Source: Thinopyrum elongatum
Taxonomy: Eukaryota > Streptophyta > Magnoliopsida > Poales > Poaceae
Assembly: GCA_011799875.1 (NCBI GenBank)
Contig: CM022300.1
Location: forward strand, 237,472,807 to 237,536,806
DNA: 64,000 nt
Reading direction: 5' to 3'
Below are positions 44,585-56,345 of the stretch, one piece after another (within the stretch, counting starts at the first letter, position 1; every line of letters begins with the position of its first letter). Under the pieces are notes generated by a model. The model saw only the letters and a program-made list of their open reading frames with translations. It was not told the origin of the DNA and did no database searches. The translations under genes were made by a program, and so were the position numbers.

Positions 44585-45385
44585 ATGGCTCCAGTTCCAT
44601 TCATGTACCAGTCCGAGCTAGCACCGTACACCTCGCCGCATCTACTTCAAAATGTGTGGCGTCGACTCTACCCAGAGGGTGCTGATCCAGTGTATCAGGT
44701 GTATCGGGAGTATCTGGCCGATTCGTTGTACGAGTATTACGCGGAGGTCACTTTACACCATAGTTCCCCTTCCGGCGCTTACACCCGTTCTTCTAAGGGT
44801 GGTTTCGCTTCCACGCCGTCTCAGGCCATCTAGTTTGCTGCACTTGAGGCTCTTGTAGACTTGCGCTACAACGAGGTTCGCATGCAGGCCCATCCAGGTT
44901 TCTATTTCTACCCATCTATGCACGAGAACGGGCGTATCCACTTCCCTTTTATTGATCCGGCGTGTGATTGTCATGCTAGCCACCTTTCTCGCTATATCAC
45001 AGCCAGTTATCTCTTGATCTATGAGTTGGCCCGAGAGTTAACCCGAGCCCGGATAGCCCTTGCCGCTGCCCGGAATAGGAACCCTCCACCTACTGTCGAA
45101 TTCACTCTGTTCGTTCCTCTAGTTTCTGTTACTCCTGTTACTCCGGTAACCACTCAGGGTACCACGAACCCTTTGGCAGTGACTCCTCACAGTGCCCCTA
45201 CTGCGTGGGCTTCCCTTCCTGCTACTCCTGCAGCCCCTATGCTCTGGCCTCACCCCGCACCTGCCCCTGAGGGAGAGTCCTCGAGGCAGCGCTGCTGTGT
45301 CATGTTTAACCCAGAGGTTACCACTATCAGTTCAGGATCTGAGTCCGGCTCAGGAGAGGACCCGGCAGAGCCAGCAGAGCACTAG
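44585..45385 (+). pseudogene. Extra ORF upstream of gag in element E
   Basis: One frame of about 266 codons from MAPVPFMYQSELAPY to AEH, interrupted only by a TAG (44831-44833) where CAG would continue TPSQAI into FAALEALVDLRYNEV. The first two thirds look globular: WRRLYPEGADPVYQVYREY, YYAEVTLHHS and GFYFYPSM. A helical stretch follows (YLLIYELARELTRARIALAAA). The last third is Thr/Pro/Ala-rich and ends in an acidic Ser tail. It lies between the PBS and gag, where most chromoviruses have only a leader. I have a vague impression of similar unannotated grass proteins but know no function; it is not a gag or zinc-knuckle protein. Confidence 0.7.
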
Positions 45386-45651
45386 ATCATTAGAGTGTCC
45401 GCAGTTGTCATGAGGTTGATGTACGGATGTAGTCGTACGTGTCATGATGCTTAGATTCATGTATGAGGGTAGTCGAACCTGTCATGATGGTTATTTTCAT
45501 GTATGAGTCTATGTATAATTATGTTGGAACCTTTTTTATTATTCGCCTTGATTTTCTTCGCTGATTTCTTCCGCGTTTGTTGCTGGTTTTTCTTCCCATT
45601 TTTGGATTTTTCTCATCTCGGTTGCTTTATATTGGGAAAACAAACAATAGG

Positions 45652-47060
45652 ATGACGTGGGGAGGCAGCAGCAGCCACGCTTGTGAGGAGGTCCCTGTTT
45701 GTCACTCAGCAAGACAGGCAGGTCATTCCCCCGAGCCATATCCTCCACCTCCGCCTCCACCGCCACATCTGCCATCCACTGAGTGAATCATGCGTATTTT
45801 GAAGAAAGAAGGAACAACAATCTGATTGAGCTATTGAAAACTGTGCAAGCTATGGTTGGGCAGAATGGAAATCAGAATGGTCATCACTCCAAGCTGTTAG
45901 ATTTTCAGAGGAGCAAGCCTCCCAGTTTCAGTCAAGTTATCGATCCTTTGGAAGCCGATGATTGGTTAAGGACTATTGAGAAAAAGCTTGAGATTGCCCG
46001 CACTGAACAAGCTGACAAGGTTCCATTCGCTACGCATTATCTTGAAGGAGCTGCCGCTATATGGTGGGATAATGCTAAGGCTATGTGGCCCGCGGACGAA
46101 GAAATTACTTGGACTAAATTCAAGGACCATTTCCGCAAGTACCATATTCCCGCCGGTATTATGAAGGTCAAGCAGTGCGAATTCCTCGCTCTCACTCAAG
46201 GAAGCCTGTCAGTAAGTGAGTACCTGCACAAGTTCAACCATTTGGCCCGTTATTCTCTCTATGATGTGGCCATAGAAGAAAGGAAGATCGACAGATTTCT
46301 TGGAGGACTAAACCAACACCTCAGATGCACTCTCAGTATGTTTGATTTCCCGGATTTCCAAACTCTGGTAAACAAAGCCCTCATCGCAGAAAGGGAACAC
46401 AAGCTCATGCACGACAACAGGCCCGCTAATAATGATCACAAGCGCAAATTTGAGCCTAAGAAGGATGGACAACTAGTGCAGAAGGCTCGTACTTGGCAGC
46501 AGACTCAGGTTGAGTACAAACCCAATTGGCAGCAGAATGTTAACAAGACAACTACTCAAGTCAAAAATGTTGTGACCAGCCCGGTGCGCAAAGAATGTCA
46601 GTGCAACAATTGCTGCTTCAATTGTGGGCAAACCGGACATTATGCCAGACAGTGCCACAAGAACGGCAAGCCAACCACCCCATTCAGGCCGCAAGTTAAT
46701 CACATGGGACCCTACTCTGTCCAGAGGACCATCCAAGGGCAAGTTCACCACCTCTCCGCAGACGAAGCCCAAGAGAACCCGGAAGTCGTCATTGGTATGA
46801 TTTCTGTTAATAGCATACCTACAATAATTTTATTTGACTCTGGGGCTTCCCACTCTTTTATTTCGCGGAGTTTTGTTGCCCAAAACAAGTTTCCTTGCTC
46901 GATTTTGAGAAAAAGTATGATGGTACAATCCCCGGGATCCATGCTCAGAAGCAATCTGGTCTGCCGAAACTTGGACATTGATATCAAGGGAGTCAGATTT
47001 CCAACCTCCTTGATAGTCATCGATTCTGCCAAGTTGGATATTATTTTGGGAATGAACTAG
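45652..47060 (+). pseudogene. Gag and protease of element E
   Basis: A likely start is ATG 45652 (MTWGGSSSHACEE), followed by a run of proline codons. A one-base loss near 45798 shifts into the frame of ERRNNNLIELLKTVQ. The gag domain runs 45900-46400 (DDWLRTIEKKLE, ATHYLEGAAAIWWD, KQCEFLALTQGSLSVSEY, FLGGLNQHLR). The zinc knuckle is CFNCGQTGHYARQC (about 46615-46660). The retropepsin motif LFDSGASHSFISRSF follows at about 46830, then LDIILGMN. The frame stops at a TAG (47058-47060) just where the RT linker continues in the same frame, most simply TGG to TAG. Confidence 0.9.
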
Positions 47061-48697
47061 TTGACCCAATATCAAGTATGCATCAACTGTGCGACCAGAG
47101 AAGTCACTTTGACAAGTCAGGAAGGTCGAACCACAAAATTCTATCCCTGGAGGAGCATACCCAAGAAAGAAATGGTTTTCACTGCTGTAGCTGAAGAATT
47201 GGAATTAATTCCTGTGGTCAGTGAGTTTCCAGATGTATTCCCTGAGGAATTACCCGTAATGCCGCCAGACAGGGAGCTTGAGTTTGCAATCGATCTTGTG
47301 CCTGGGACCGCACCGTTATACAAGAAGTATTATCGGATGCCTTCGTCACAATTGGTGGAGTTAAAAAAACAGCTTGATGAGATGCTTCAGAAAGGATACA
47401 TCCGTCCGAGCTCTTCACCATGGGGATCACCCGCAATATTTGTGGACAAGAAGGACGGCAGTCTCCGGATTTGTGTGGATTACCGTCAGCTAAATGATGC
47501 CACTATCAAGAACAAATATCCACTACCAAGGATTGACAATTTGTTTGATCAACTCAGTGGGGCAAAAGTATTCTCCAAGATTGATTTGAGGACCGGATAT
47601 CACCAGCTAAAAATCAAGAAAGAAGATATTCCTAAGACCGCGTTCACTACTCGATACGGTCTTTATGAATATACAGTTATGTCCTTCGGCCTCACCAATG
47701 CCCCTGCTTTCTTCATGCATATGATGAATAAGGTATTCATGGATTTCTTGGATAAGTTTGTGGTGGTCTTCATCGATGACATCCTCATATACTCGAAGGG
47801 TGAAGAAGAGCACAAGGTACACCTCAGAGCAGTTTTGCAAAGGCTCCGTGACCATCAGCTATATGCGAAATCAGCAAATATGAGTTTTGGCTCAAGGAAG
47901 TTGGATTTTTAGGGCATGTGCTTTCAGCAGAAGGGATAGCCGCGGATCCGAGTAAGGTGAAAGACATGCTTGATTGGACGGCACCCACGACAGTATCAGA
48001 GATCCAGAGTTTCCTCAGATTAGCTGGATACTACAGCCATTTCATCGAAGGTTTCTCTAAGATTGCCAAACCAATGACAGAGCTCCTCAAGAAAGATAAG
48101 AAATTTGAATGGACTGAGGAATGTGAGAAGAGCTTCAGTGAGCTAAAGACCAGACTGACAACAGCACCTGTGTTGACCCTTCCAGACATCTACCGCAGCC
48201 TTGATGGATACTGTGACGCATCCAGGAAAGGTATTGGATGTGTACTCATGCAAGATGGCAAGGTTGTAGCCTACGCATCTCGACAGCTACGACCTCATTA
48301 AGGGAACTATCCAACGCATGATTTGGAGTTGGCCGCAGTTGTGCATGCTTTGAAAATTTGGAGACGCTACCTCATTGGAAAAAGGTGTCAGATATTTACC
48401 GACCACAAGAGTCTCAAGTATATATTCACTCAACCGGACTTAAACCTTCGACGGCGAAGATGGCTCGAGTTGGTCAAGGATTATGACCATGGAATAAATT
48501 ATCATCCGGGTAAAGCCAACATGGTTGCCGATGCCCTCAGTCGCAAGCCTGCCAGTCTGAATGTCATGATGGAGTCCTTGCCTTCCGAACTCCAACATGA
48601 GATTGCTCAGCTTAACTTGGTTATTGTTAATGCCGGCCTTGCAAATAAATTTGAAATAACTCCTACCCTCGAGGATGAGATCTCATGGCCCAAATAG
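47061..48697 (+). pseudogene. Reverse transcriptase and RNase H of element E
   Basis: RT blocks: [80 protein letters not shown] and the catalytic [10 protein letters not shown] (about 47770). A one-base loss near 47873 shifts the frame, so the first part ends at 47912. From 47918 the frame continues with FLRLAGYYSHFIEGF. RNase H has YCDASRKGIGCVL, a TAA at 48299-48301 after RQLRPH, then [25 protein letters not shown] and MVADALSRK. Another one-base shift near 48690 leads into integrase. Confidence 0.92.
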
Positions 48698-50094
48698 ATG
48701 ACTCAGCGCTACAACACCAAGTCAAGCGTATGCAAGAAGGCAAGACTCAGGATTTCTCTAAGGATCAGCAAGGTACGTTAAGGTTTCGAGGACGGATTTG
48801 CATACCTGAGCAAGCAGACCTGAGAGAGAAGATCTTGGCAGAAGTGCACAAATCTTCGTATTCAATTCACCCAGTAGGTACCAAAATGTATGAAGACCTT
48901 TGGCAGATATTTTGGTGGGATGGGATGAAGAAGAACATTGCATACTTTGTCGCTTGTTGCGATATATGCAACAAAGTGAAGGCGGAACACCAGAAACCCG
49001 TCGGACTTCTCCAACCCCTACCCGTTCCACAATGGAAGTGGGATGATCTCTGCATGGATTTCATCACAGGCCTACCAAAGACTCACTGAGGCAATGATGC
49101 AGTATGGGTCGTGGTGGACATGCTGACGAAGGTAGCTCACTTCATTCCCATCTGAACCACCTACAGAGCCGATCAACTCGCATAGTTATATGTGTCCAGA
49201 ATCGTCAGTTTGCATGGAGTACCAAGAAAAATCACTTCAGACCAAGGTTCTCTCTTTACCTCAGCATTCTGGTCACGTCTCCATCAAGCCTTGGGGACTG
49301 CCCTAAAATACAGCATAGCTTATCATCCTCAGACAGACGGGCAGACCGAGCGAGTAAATCAGATACTTGAAGATATGCTCCGAGCATGTGCTCTGGCCCA
49401 AGGACCCAAGTGGGAAGATTGTCTGCCGTATGCTGAGTTCTCCTACAACAACAGTTTCCAGACCAGCCTTATGATGTCACCCTATGAAGCTCTGTATGGC
49501 CGTAAGTGCCGCACTCCGCTAAATTGGTCTCAAACCGGAGATAGCCGCATTTTCAGAACTGATTTAATGATGGAGGCTGAAAAGCAAGTCAATGAAATCC
49601 GAGATAGACTGCAGTTGGCTAAGTCCTGACAGAAGAGTTATTATGATGCAAAGCACCGTCAGATCAGTTTTGAACCCGGAGAGCATGTGTATCTCCGAGT
49701 CACACCCATGAAAGGAGTCAAGAGATTTCAGACCCGAGGAAAACTGGCACCCAGATATATTGGTCCGTTCCCAGTTATGACCAGAGTTGGTACAGTTGCT
49801 TATCAGTTGGAATTGCCACCGGAATTGTCAGAAGTACATGATGTGTTCCATGTCTCACAACTAAGAAGGTATATTTAGCCACCCGAGAAAAGGACTGATA
49901 TGGCAGAAATAGAACTGGCTAAGGATTTAACCTATGAGGAGAGACCGTTCAGAATATTGGATGAAGCAGAAAGAGTCACTCGCAGTAAAGTGATAAAGTT
50001 TTATAAGGTTCAGTGGGAGCATCACACCGAGGAAGAAGCAACCTGGGAAAGAGAGGAATTTTTAAGGACGGCCTACCCAGAATTGTTTTCCTGA
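48685..50094 (+). pseudogene. Integrase with C-terminal chromodomain of element E
   Basis: Zinc region HKSSYSIHPVGTKMY with CCDICNKVK. Catalytic core: D in DDLCMDFITGLP, D in ITSDQGSLF and E in DGQTERVNQILE. After it come YDAKHRQISFEPGEHVYLR and GPFPVMTRVGTVAYQLELP, then a chromodomain (about 49930-50090: FRILDEAERVTRSKVIKFY, VQWEHHTEEEATWE). Chromodomains are thought to steer integration toward particular chromatin. In-frame stops: 49087-49089 TGA, one near 49154, one near 49180, 49627-49629 TGA and 49876-49878 TAG. Most fit CGA to TGA or CAG to TAG. Confidence 0.92.
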
Positions 50095-50125
50095 GCAACC
50101 GAATCTCGAGGACGAGATTCATCCT

Positions 50126-50139
50126 AAGTGGGGGAGGTT
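50126..50139 (+). other. Polypurine tract of element E
   Basis: AAGTGGGGGAGGTT before the 3' LTR. The upstream motif AATCTCGAGGACGAGA is shared with element D at 12680-12696. Confidence 0.88.
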
Positions 50140-53100
50140 TGTGACAGCTTGGTTTTTGCCTTCTCTCTTTTTCCGGACTTCTTTGCTTCTGATTTGAATT
50201 TGGAGTTTTTGAATCAATTCAAATGAACTTAAACACTTGGGAATGTCCTTGATTTTCACCCAAGTGACCTATCCCTCTCAATATCATCATTCTTTCTCTG
50301 ATATATCTCAAAATAGCCCAAGGAATATTTTTCATAAAAGAAAAATATTCATTTTCCTCTCTGAAATTCAATTCAGAAACATATGCTCCAAAGCAACCTT
50401 CATTTTTCTTGCACCCAAAAATCTGAGAAAATTCCCAAATATTCTTTGGACCTTGGCACACCTCCCTGACCAAAAATATTGCATAAGTTTTTGGAATATT
50501 TTTTCTACAGAAAATCATTTCTGTTCTGGCCTCAAAATGCACTTTGCACAGCAAGTGTATTTTTCCTTGATTCAATGAGGCTGATTTTTCTTGAGCCTCA
50601 TTACCCTCCTAAGAAAACCTTAACTCCAGAATATTAGCCCTAATCTCCTTCTAGAAGCCATCCAAACTTGGTGTCCAAGTTTCTATCCAGAAACTTGTTG
50701 GCTAGCTCTAGTCTTGTCTGGTCGGCCTGGCAGTGTGCCATCTCTTCCCCTAGACTAAACACTGCACGGACAACACACTAGACATAGTTTGGCAACCTCT
50801 GGGCTTCGTTTTGGCATAATTTGTGAGGTGACCATGTGAGGACACGCGAGCTGGCAGGTGTTCGGCGCGCTCTACGCTGTGCCCGACCCTCTGTTCGGCG
50901 CGTGCTCGTTCCAGAGCTCACTGACGACTGCCGCACCGTGCCACCGCCTTCGTCTCATCGCCCTTGGCCCCTCCCTGCCGCTCACCGACACCGGAGCAGC
51001 CGCAGCGAGCACAGGCACGTCGCAGCCAAAGCCATAGTGCCCCCGTGCCCCTATCTTCTTGCCCAACCGCCTTCTGTGCTCATCTTCGAGCTTCACAGTG
51101 CCCGCGTGAGCTCTGAAGCCTTGCCCCCTCCCCGCTGGCGCTCTTCGTTGCTGTGCGCCGCTTCCAGACCCCTCCAGCGGAGCCAAGACCCCCCTCCCCC
51201 TCCGCCTATATATTCAGACCCCCTCCAGCCTCTCCGAGCACTCCAAGCTCATCGCCCAACCTCCACAAATCCGTAATAAGGAAGCAGCCCAGCCGGGCAG
51301 GCCTCTGGCCACCATCCCCGACTCGAGCTCGCCGGCGATCCCCTTTGCTCCTCCTCCTCGCTCTAGTGCCCCGCGAGCTCAATCAACTCCTCGGGAGACT
51401 CACTGGTGGCCCTTTGGTGCCGTCCGAACACGTAGGAGCCCCTGGTGCAGCCCCACGTCGCCGTCTTCTTCAACTATGGTGAGCTCCGCCTTCTGGAGCC
51501 GCTGGAGAAGCCCTTTCTGACCCCGTACGTCCACCTCTAGCCACGCCGCGGGTACAGGCAGGTGTGCGAGCATCTCCTCTATCCACCCATCCCTCTCGAT
51601 CTGGCCGCTGAGCCCTCCTCGCCGGAGAAAGCGCCGGCGAAGCGCCGCCCGTCTCTGTTTTCTCTCTCTCCCCCCCGTCCTGACGTGTGGGGCCCGTTGT
51701 CAGCCTCACCACTTGCACCCGAAGCGGTACGAGTGGAGGCATATTCCAGGAATACGCCATCGACGTCACCCCCCCTGATTTTCTTTAATTCAAATTTAAA
51801 TCAATCTTTGACAAGAAACTTTGACTGGCTCTAACTCTCAAACCATAAGTCCAAATGATTTGATTCTTTTTGCATTGTGTTTCTCTTGGAATTCTCTAGC
51901 AGCACACCAAACTGGAGATTTTTCTCTGCTGTCTAGAATTTCTGGTGATTTTCAGAATGATTCTTGATATTTTCTTTTGCTGTTTTTAATTATTTTCAGA
52001 GGGAGAAGCTTGTCTTGAAGATCACCAGGAGGAGTGTGAACCTCCACTGCACTAAGGCAAGCCACACCAACATTTGTATGGTGTCATTTCAATATCTATG
52101 ATTTTTCCAACTTGAATATGAGTTATTTCATGCATTTAATTAATTAAATGAATATTGCTTATGTTAGTTTCTTTGTCATGGTTGAAATGCTTAGTTTACA
52201 GTACTGTTTGAATGCATGAACTAGTTTAAGCCAGTAGAAGAAAGATTTTGATTGTGTGGTTATGATCTTGATATGGTTGGTAGTATTTTCTTTTTGTGAT
52301 AAATTGATTTTAATATATTATGGTATAAACAAAATGATAAGTGTTAAAACCAGAGTAGTAAAATCAGTAAAGCTTAATGATGAGTAGTGCAAGTAGAAAA
52401 CTTTCATGATGTTGATCTGTTTACTTTACGTGGTATGAGATGCATATCGAATAAGTTGCATGTTCATGGCATGATGTTACTCGAGTATTTTTATTTCCAG
52501 TTAAAAACCTGATGTTAATCCAACTTGAACATAACATTGATCGAGTCATGGTGCCACCGAATCGAGTTTTTCCCAGTGCAACCACATTTGCCTTTATGGG
52601 AAGGCCTTTATACGGTCCGTTGTCATGCCTCTGGTAGGTACCTCCAACAAGGGAAGGTTATGGGTGTGCGGCACCCTGCCCCGGTAAGCAAACATAACCT
52701 TGTGTGCCCGTTTGTTGTTATGGTACCTTGTCCACGTTTGGGACCGTTTAAGTTTTCCACGACGGTGGCCATTGATGCCTTTGGTAGGCATGGGGCCACC
52801 CATGACTTAGCCCATAGGGAAGTTGGTCGGAGTGGCCGGGAGAGTGTCATGGCAATGGGAGGGTTCTGTCGGAATGTCGTTGGTCCACCCAAATGGGAAG
52901 ACGAGGCCATGGGTTCCGTGATGTGGGTACGGTGTACTACCTCTGCAGAGTGTATTTAAATCTATCGATAGCCGCGTCCTCGGTTACGGACATAGCTCGT
53001 GAGTAAGTCACACCATGGATCAACATGATTAAGTAATCTTGCACACCAAATTCTTATGCTTGGCACTGTTTATGTGATGATTTGTGAGATCATGAGAATG

Positions 53101-53682
53101 ATCGTTGTGGTAACCAAAGTGTTGGTTTCGTTTGTGATCCGGTTATGATCACCGTTCCGATTACGAGGTAACCCGTCTGGTAAGAGAGTCTGCGTGACTC
53201 GGTGCACAAGTTGTTTTCACTGCATCAGTAGTATGTTTGCATTGCATTTAACTTGATTAATTGTCATGATATTGTTTGCCATTATGCTTATGCTTGTTGT
53301 GAGCTTGCAAGTACATTCAATGTACTAACCTGGCGTGTCATGCCAGCTTTCAGGAAAGTCTTATCGGATCGGAGTGCTGCCCGTGTCTAGATCGTGTCCA
53401 CATCAGTGTCCCTGTGCTATGGAGTTCCACTTCGTCGTCATTCCGCTGCCGCGTAGTTATCGTGATCGAGGCCCCTTCATGTTCATTAAATAATGTACAT
53501 ATTGTTCAGCCGCACCGTGTGTGCCGCTTGGCCTCGCTACTTGATGTAATATCGAACCTATGTTTCTGTTAGCATCAATAAAGCGGTTGTTTTCTATACC
53601 AAGTTGTTGTGTGTTGCCAAAAGACTTGATCTCTGGGCTGGCAATGCAAGGTAAACCGGTTGCTCTGAGCCGGGGTGCCACA
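50140..53682 (+). repeat. 3' LTR of element E
   Basis: Copy of 40899-44415, starting TGTGACAGC and ending GGTGCCACA. It keeps the 24 bases at 52918-52941 that the 5' LTR has lost. Confidence 0.92.
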
Positions 53683-53687
53683 TCTTC
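53683..53687. repeat. Target-site duplication of E, right copy
   Basis: TCTTC, identical to 40894-40898. Confidence 0.85.
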
Positions 53688-54171
53688 CTTTCAGCATACT
53701 CAGAGGAAGCAGAAGGCGGAGGAGGAGAGGAACGTGGATGAATGCCTCCGCTCCTCCCCCGCTCCCCTTTTTATAGGCGAGCTGGGGGTGGGGGCTGATT
53801 CCCCGGCGAGTACCCGCCATCCTCCTCCGCCAATCCAAGAGGATCAGGCCCCTGCCTTGATGCTCTCCCGCACCACGCGCCTCCATTACCTACCCCACTC
53901 AATGCATGCGGCATACGTGATTAAGGATAAGGGCGCGGTGGGAAGAGTGAATTGGCAGTTACCCGCCCGTGCGTTAAAGTCATTAAGGGGCCATTACAAG
54001 AATGGGCCCACCACAATTGGCGTTGCACGGCGCACGGGAAAACCGAAAACTGACCCAAGCTCAGGTTAATGAAGAAGCAAAGAAGATCTCAAAGGGCGGA
54101 GCCGTCCTTACATTTCTGCCTGTGAACTGGTTAGGGCCTACCCCGACGACGCCCAGCGGCGCATCCGTGCC
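53688..54171. other. Element B sequence between E and the PPT (antisense promoter region)
   Basis: No sense-strand domain. The left part is comparable in position and composition to 18690-18968 of element A: a GA-rich stretch, then an antisense TATA box, then sequence leading to the PPT. If B had an antisense gene like that of A, its first exon would have lain to the left, across the E insertion. Confidence 0.55.
53766..53775 (-). promoter_or_regulatory. Candidate antisense TATA box of element B
   Basis: TATAAAAAGG on -, between E and the PPT, matching CATAAAAAGG at 18739-18748 in element A. Confidence 0.5.
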
Positions 54172-54186
54172 AGGACCGGGGGCTCC
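54172..54186 (+). other. Polypurine tract of element B
   Basis: AGGACCGGGGGCTCC before TGTCGGTG. Confidence 0.8.
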
Positions 54187-55090
54187 TGTCGGTGCAACAG
54201 ACCCTGGGTCCATTGCACGGACTATGCACAGGCCAGAGACAAGATTACAAGACCAAGATCAAACCAAACAAGGAGGTTCAATTCCTTTAAAGGATCCAAG
54301 TGCAAGTCGAGAAGGCCAAGGTGAGCCAGAGGAGCAAGGAATCGCTAAGGGAAGGACCTACCTTACCGGGCAGGCGAGCCTGGCAGGGTTGGGTTTTGCC
54401 CCGAAAGCAAGCTCTAGATCGTCCCGGCAGGCCTGCCGGGACTGGCGGAGGCAAGCCACTCCACCGCTCCACCTCACAAGCGACGCAAGTCATTAATCAA
54501 AGCGGTGTCGAGCTCCAAGGTGACTAAGTGGCTGCTTTCTGCCACATGGCAGCCACTTCCTATAGCAAACACCTCCATATGACACCTGTCCTGAGACGTG
54601 TCAAGCGAGCAGGCGCGAAGCTAGCAAAACAGCCCGGCAGGGCCTGCCGGGCGAGCTGTGATGTGACACTGAGCGGCGCATTTAATGCGCTCTGTCAGCC
54701 TGCAGTGTTAGATCTGATGGCACTGTTAGCTATCTAATCAGTACACAAAGACTGATTTGCCACTGTGGTGACCCCTTAATCTATAAAAGGAGGCCCGTGG
54801 CAATGGTAGAAAGGGTTGGACCCTCGCATATCCATACGCGCGTAGCCACTCTCGCCCCAGAGCGACCTTGCCGGGCGAGTGTGCTACGTTCACCACCATT
54901 ATCCACCATCAATCCACCAAAGCGGGAGTAGGGTTTTACGCCTCACGGCGGCCTGAACCTGGGTAAAGACTACCAGTGTGATCTCTGCCGTGCTGCGCGA
55001 CGCTTCTCCTCTCTTTGTGCAACGTGCCCATCCCCCTGCCGAACCAAAAGGGGCTCATGGCCCCATAGGTGGCCATGGTTTCCCACGACA
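54187..55090 (+). repeat. LTR 2: 3' LTR of element B
   Basis: 904 bases, TGTCGGTG to CCCACGACA. Blocks are shared with LTR 1, including GCCACTGTGGTGACCCCTT and the TATA region; other parts are unalignable by eye. It contains CCCGGCAGGGCCTGCCGGG-type palindromes. Confidence 0.8.
54782..54789 (+). promoter_or_regulatory. TATA box of LTR 2
   Basis: TATAAAAG followed by GAGGCCC, as in LTR 1 at 19492-19499. Confidence 0.75.
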
Positions 55091-56331
55091 TAATTTGCAA
55101 AGACAACTTAGACTATTGTTCATGATAATGAGTTCAATTAATCATATTACTTAAGAACTCCCACTCAAATCAACATCCCTTCGGTTGTCCGAGTGTAACA
55201 CTGTCCAAATTCACCAACCCAAGTATGATCATCACATGAGATGAGGTTGTTTCAATGGTGAACATCTCCATGTTGATCATATCTACTATATGACTCATGT
55301 TCGACCTTTTGGTCTCTTGTGTTCCGAGGCCATGTCTGTACACGCTAGGCTCGTCAAGTTTAACCCAAGTGTTTCGCATGTGCAAAACTGGCTTGCACCC
55401 GTTGTATGAGAACGTAGAGTCTATCACACCCGATCATCACATGGTGCTTCGAAACGACGAACTTTCGTAACGGTGCACACTTGGAGAGAATACAATTTTA
55501 TCTTGAAATTTTAGTGAGGGATCACCTTATAATGCTACCGTTGTCCTAAGCAAAATAAGAAGCATAAAAGGATTAACATCACATGCAAATCATAAGTGAC
55601 ATGATATGTCCATCAACTTGTGCTTTTGATCTCCATCTCCAAAGCACCGGCATGATCTCCATCATCACCGGCATGACACCATGATCTCCATCATCGTGCC
55701 GCCATCGGGGTTGTCACGCCAACCATGCTTCTACTACTATTGCTACTGCTTAGCAATAAAATAAAGCATTACATAGCGGTTAATGATTGACACGCAGGTC
55801 ATACAATAATTAAAGACAACCCTATGGCTCCTGCTGGTTGCCGTATGCATCGACATGCAAGTCGATATAAACTATTACAAACATGATCATCTCATACATC
55901 AAATGTATTTCATCATGTCCTTGGCAATATCATATCACAACATACCCTGCAAAAATAAGTTAAGCGTCCTCTAATTGTTGTTGCATGTTTTACGTGGCTG
56001 CTATGGGTATCTAGCAAGAACGATTCTTACAAACGCAAAGCCACAACGGTGATATCTAAGTTGCTATTTAACCTTCTTCAAGGACCGCCTTTGTCGAATC
56101 CGATTCAACTAAGGTGGGAGAGACAGACACCCGGCAGCCATCCTTATGCAACAAAGTCACATGTCTGTCGATGGAACCGATCTTATGTACGTTGACATGT
56201 AAGGTTGGTCCGGGCCACTTCATCCCACAATACAGCCGAATCAAGAAAAGACCAAGGAAGGAAGCAATCTGAATATCAACGCCCACAAACTCCTTTGTGT
56301 TCTACTCATGATGTCATCTACGCATAGACCT
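55091..56331 (-). other. Untranslated leader of the Angela/BARE element
   Basis: Non-coding, with a repeated GATGGAGATCATG-like motif around 55630-55700 on -. The longest minus frame (56286-56068, 72 codons) lies right after the PBS and matches no domain. BARE-type elements are known for long leaders. Confidence 0.7.
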
Positions 56332-56345
56332 AGCTCTGATGCCAC
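56332..56345 (-). other. Primer binding site of the Angela/BARE element
   Basis: GTGGCATCAGAGCT on - directly after the LTR end. It has one change from the TGGTATCAGAGC consensus. Confidence 0.8.

Larger units (their letters stand above)
40899..53682 (+). mobile_element. Element E: Tekay/Del-type chromovirus (Ty3/gypsy), complete but decayed
   Basis: 5' LTR 40899-44415, PBS, extra ORF, gag-protease, RT-RNase H, integrase with C-terminal chromodomain, PPT and 3' LTR 50140-53682, flanked by TCTTC. LTRs start TGTGACAGC and end GGGGTGCCACA. The chromodomain and the D-D-E type polymerase place it in the chromoviruses; the long LTRs and domain order suggest Tekay/Del. At least eight in-frame stops and three frameshifts make it non-functional. 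Confidence 0.92.
19776..55090 (+). mobile_element. Element B: Tat-lineage Ty3/gypsy retrotransposon, split by S1 and E
   Basis: The pieces in order are 19776-23153 (leader, gag, protease, RT), 36874-40898 (RNase H, integrase, spacer) and 53688-55090 (antisense promoter region, PPT, LTR 2). Both interruptions have exact 5-base target duplications, so the pieces belong together. No 5' LTR of its own subfamily is present; LTR 1 lies at that place. All genes carry stops. I could not identify a PBS with confidence; the bases after 19775 are the place to look. Confidence 0.82.

Noticed and set aside
18984..55090. LTR 1 and LTR 2 as the two LTRs of a single element B
   Set aside because: They share promoter and end blocks but are unalignable between them. 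The LTR pairs of D and E are near-identical, and these are not.
55170..56286. Minus-strand frames of 72-85 codons in the Angela leader
   Set aside because: The leader of this group is non-coding as far as I know, and the frames match no domain.
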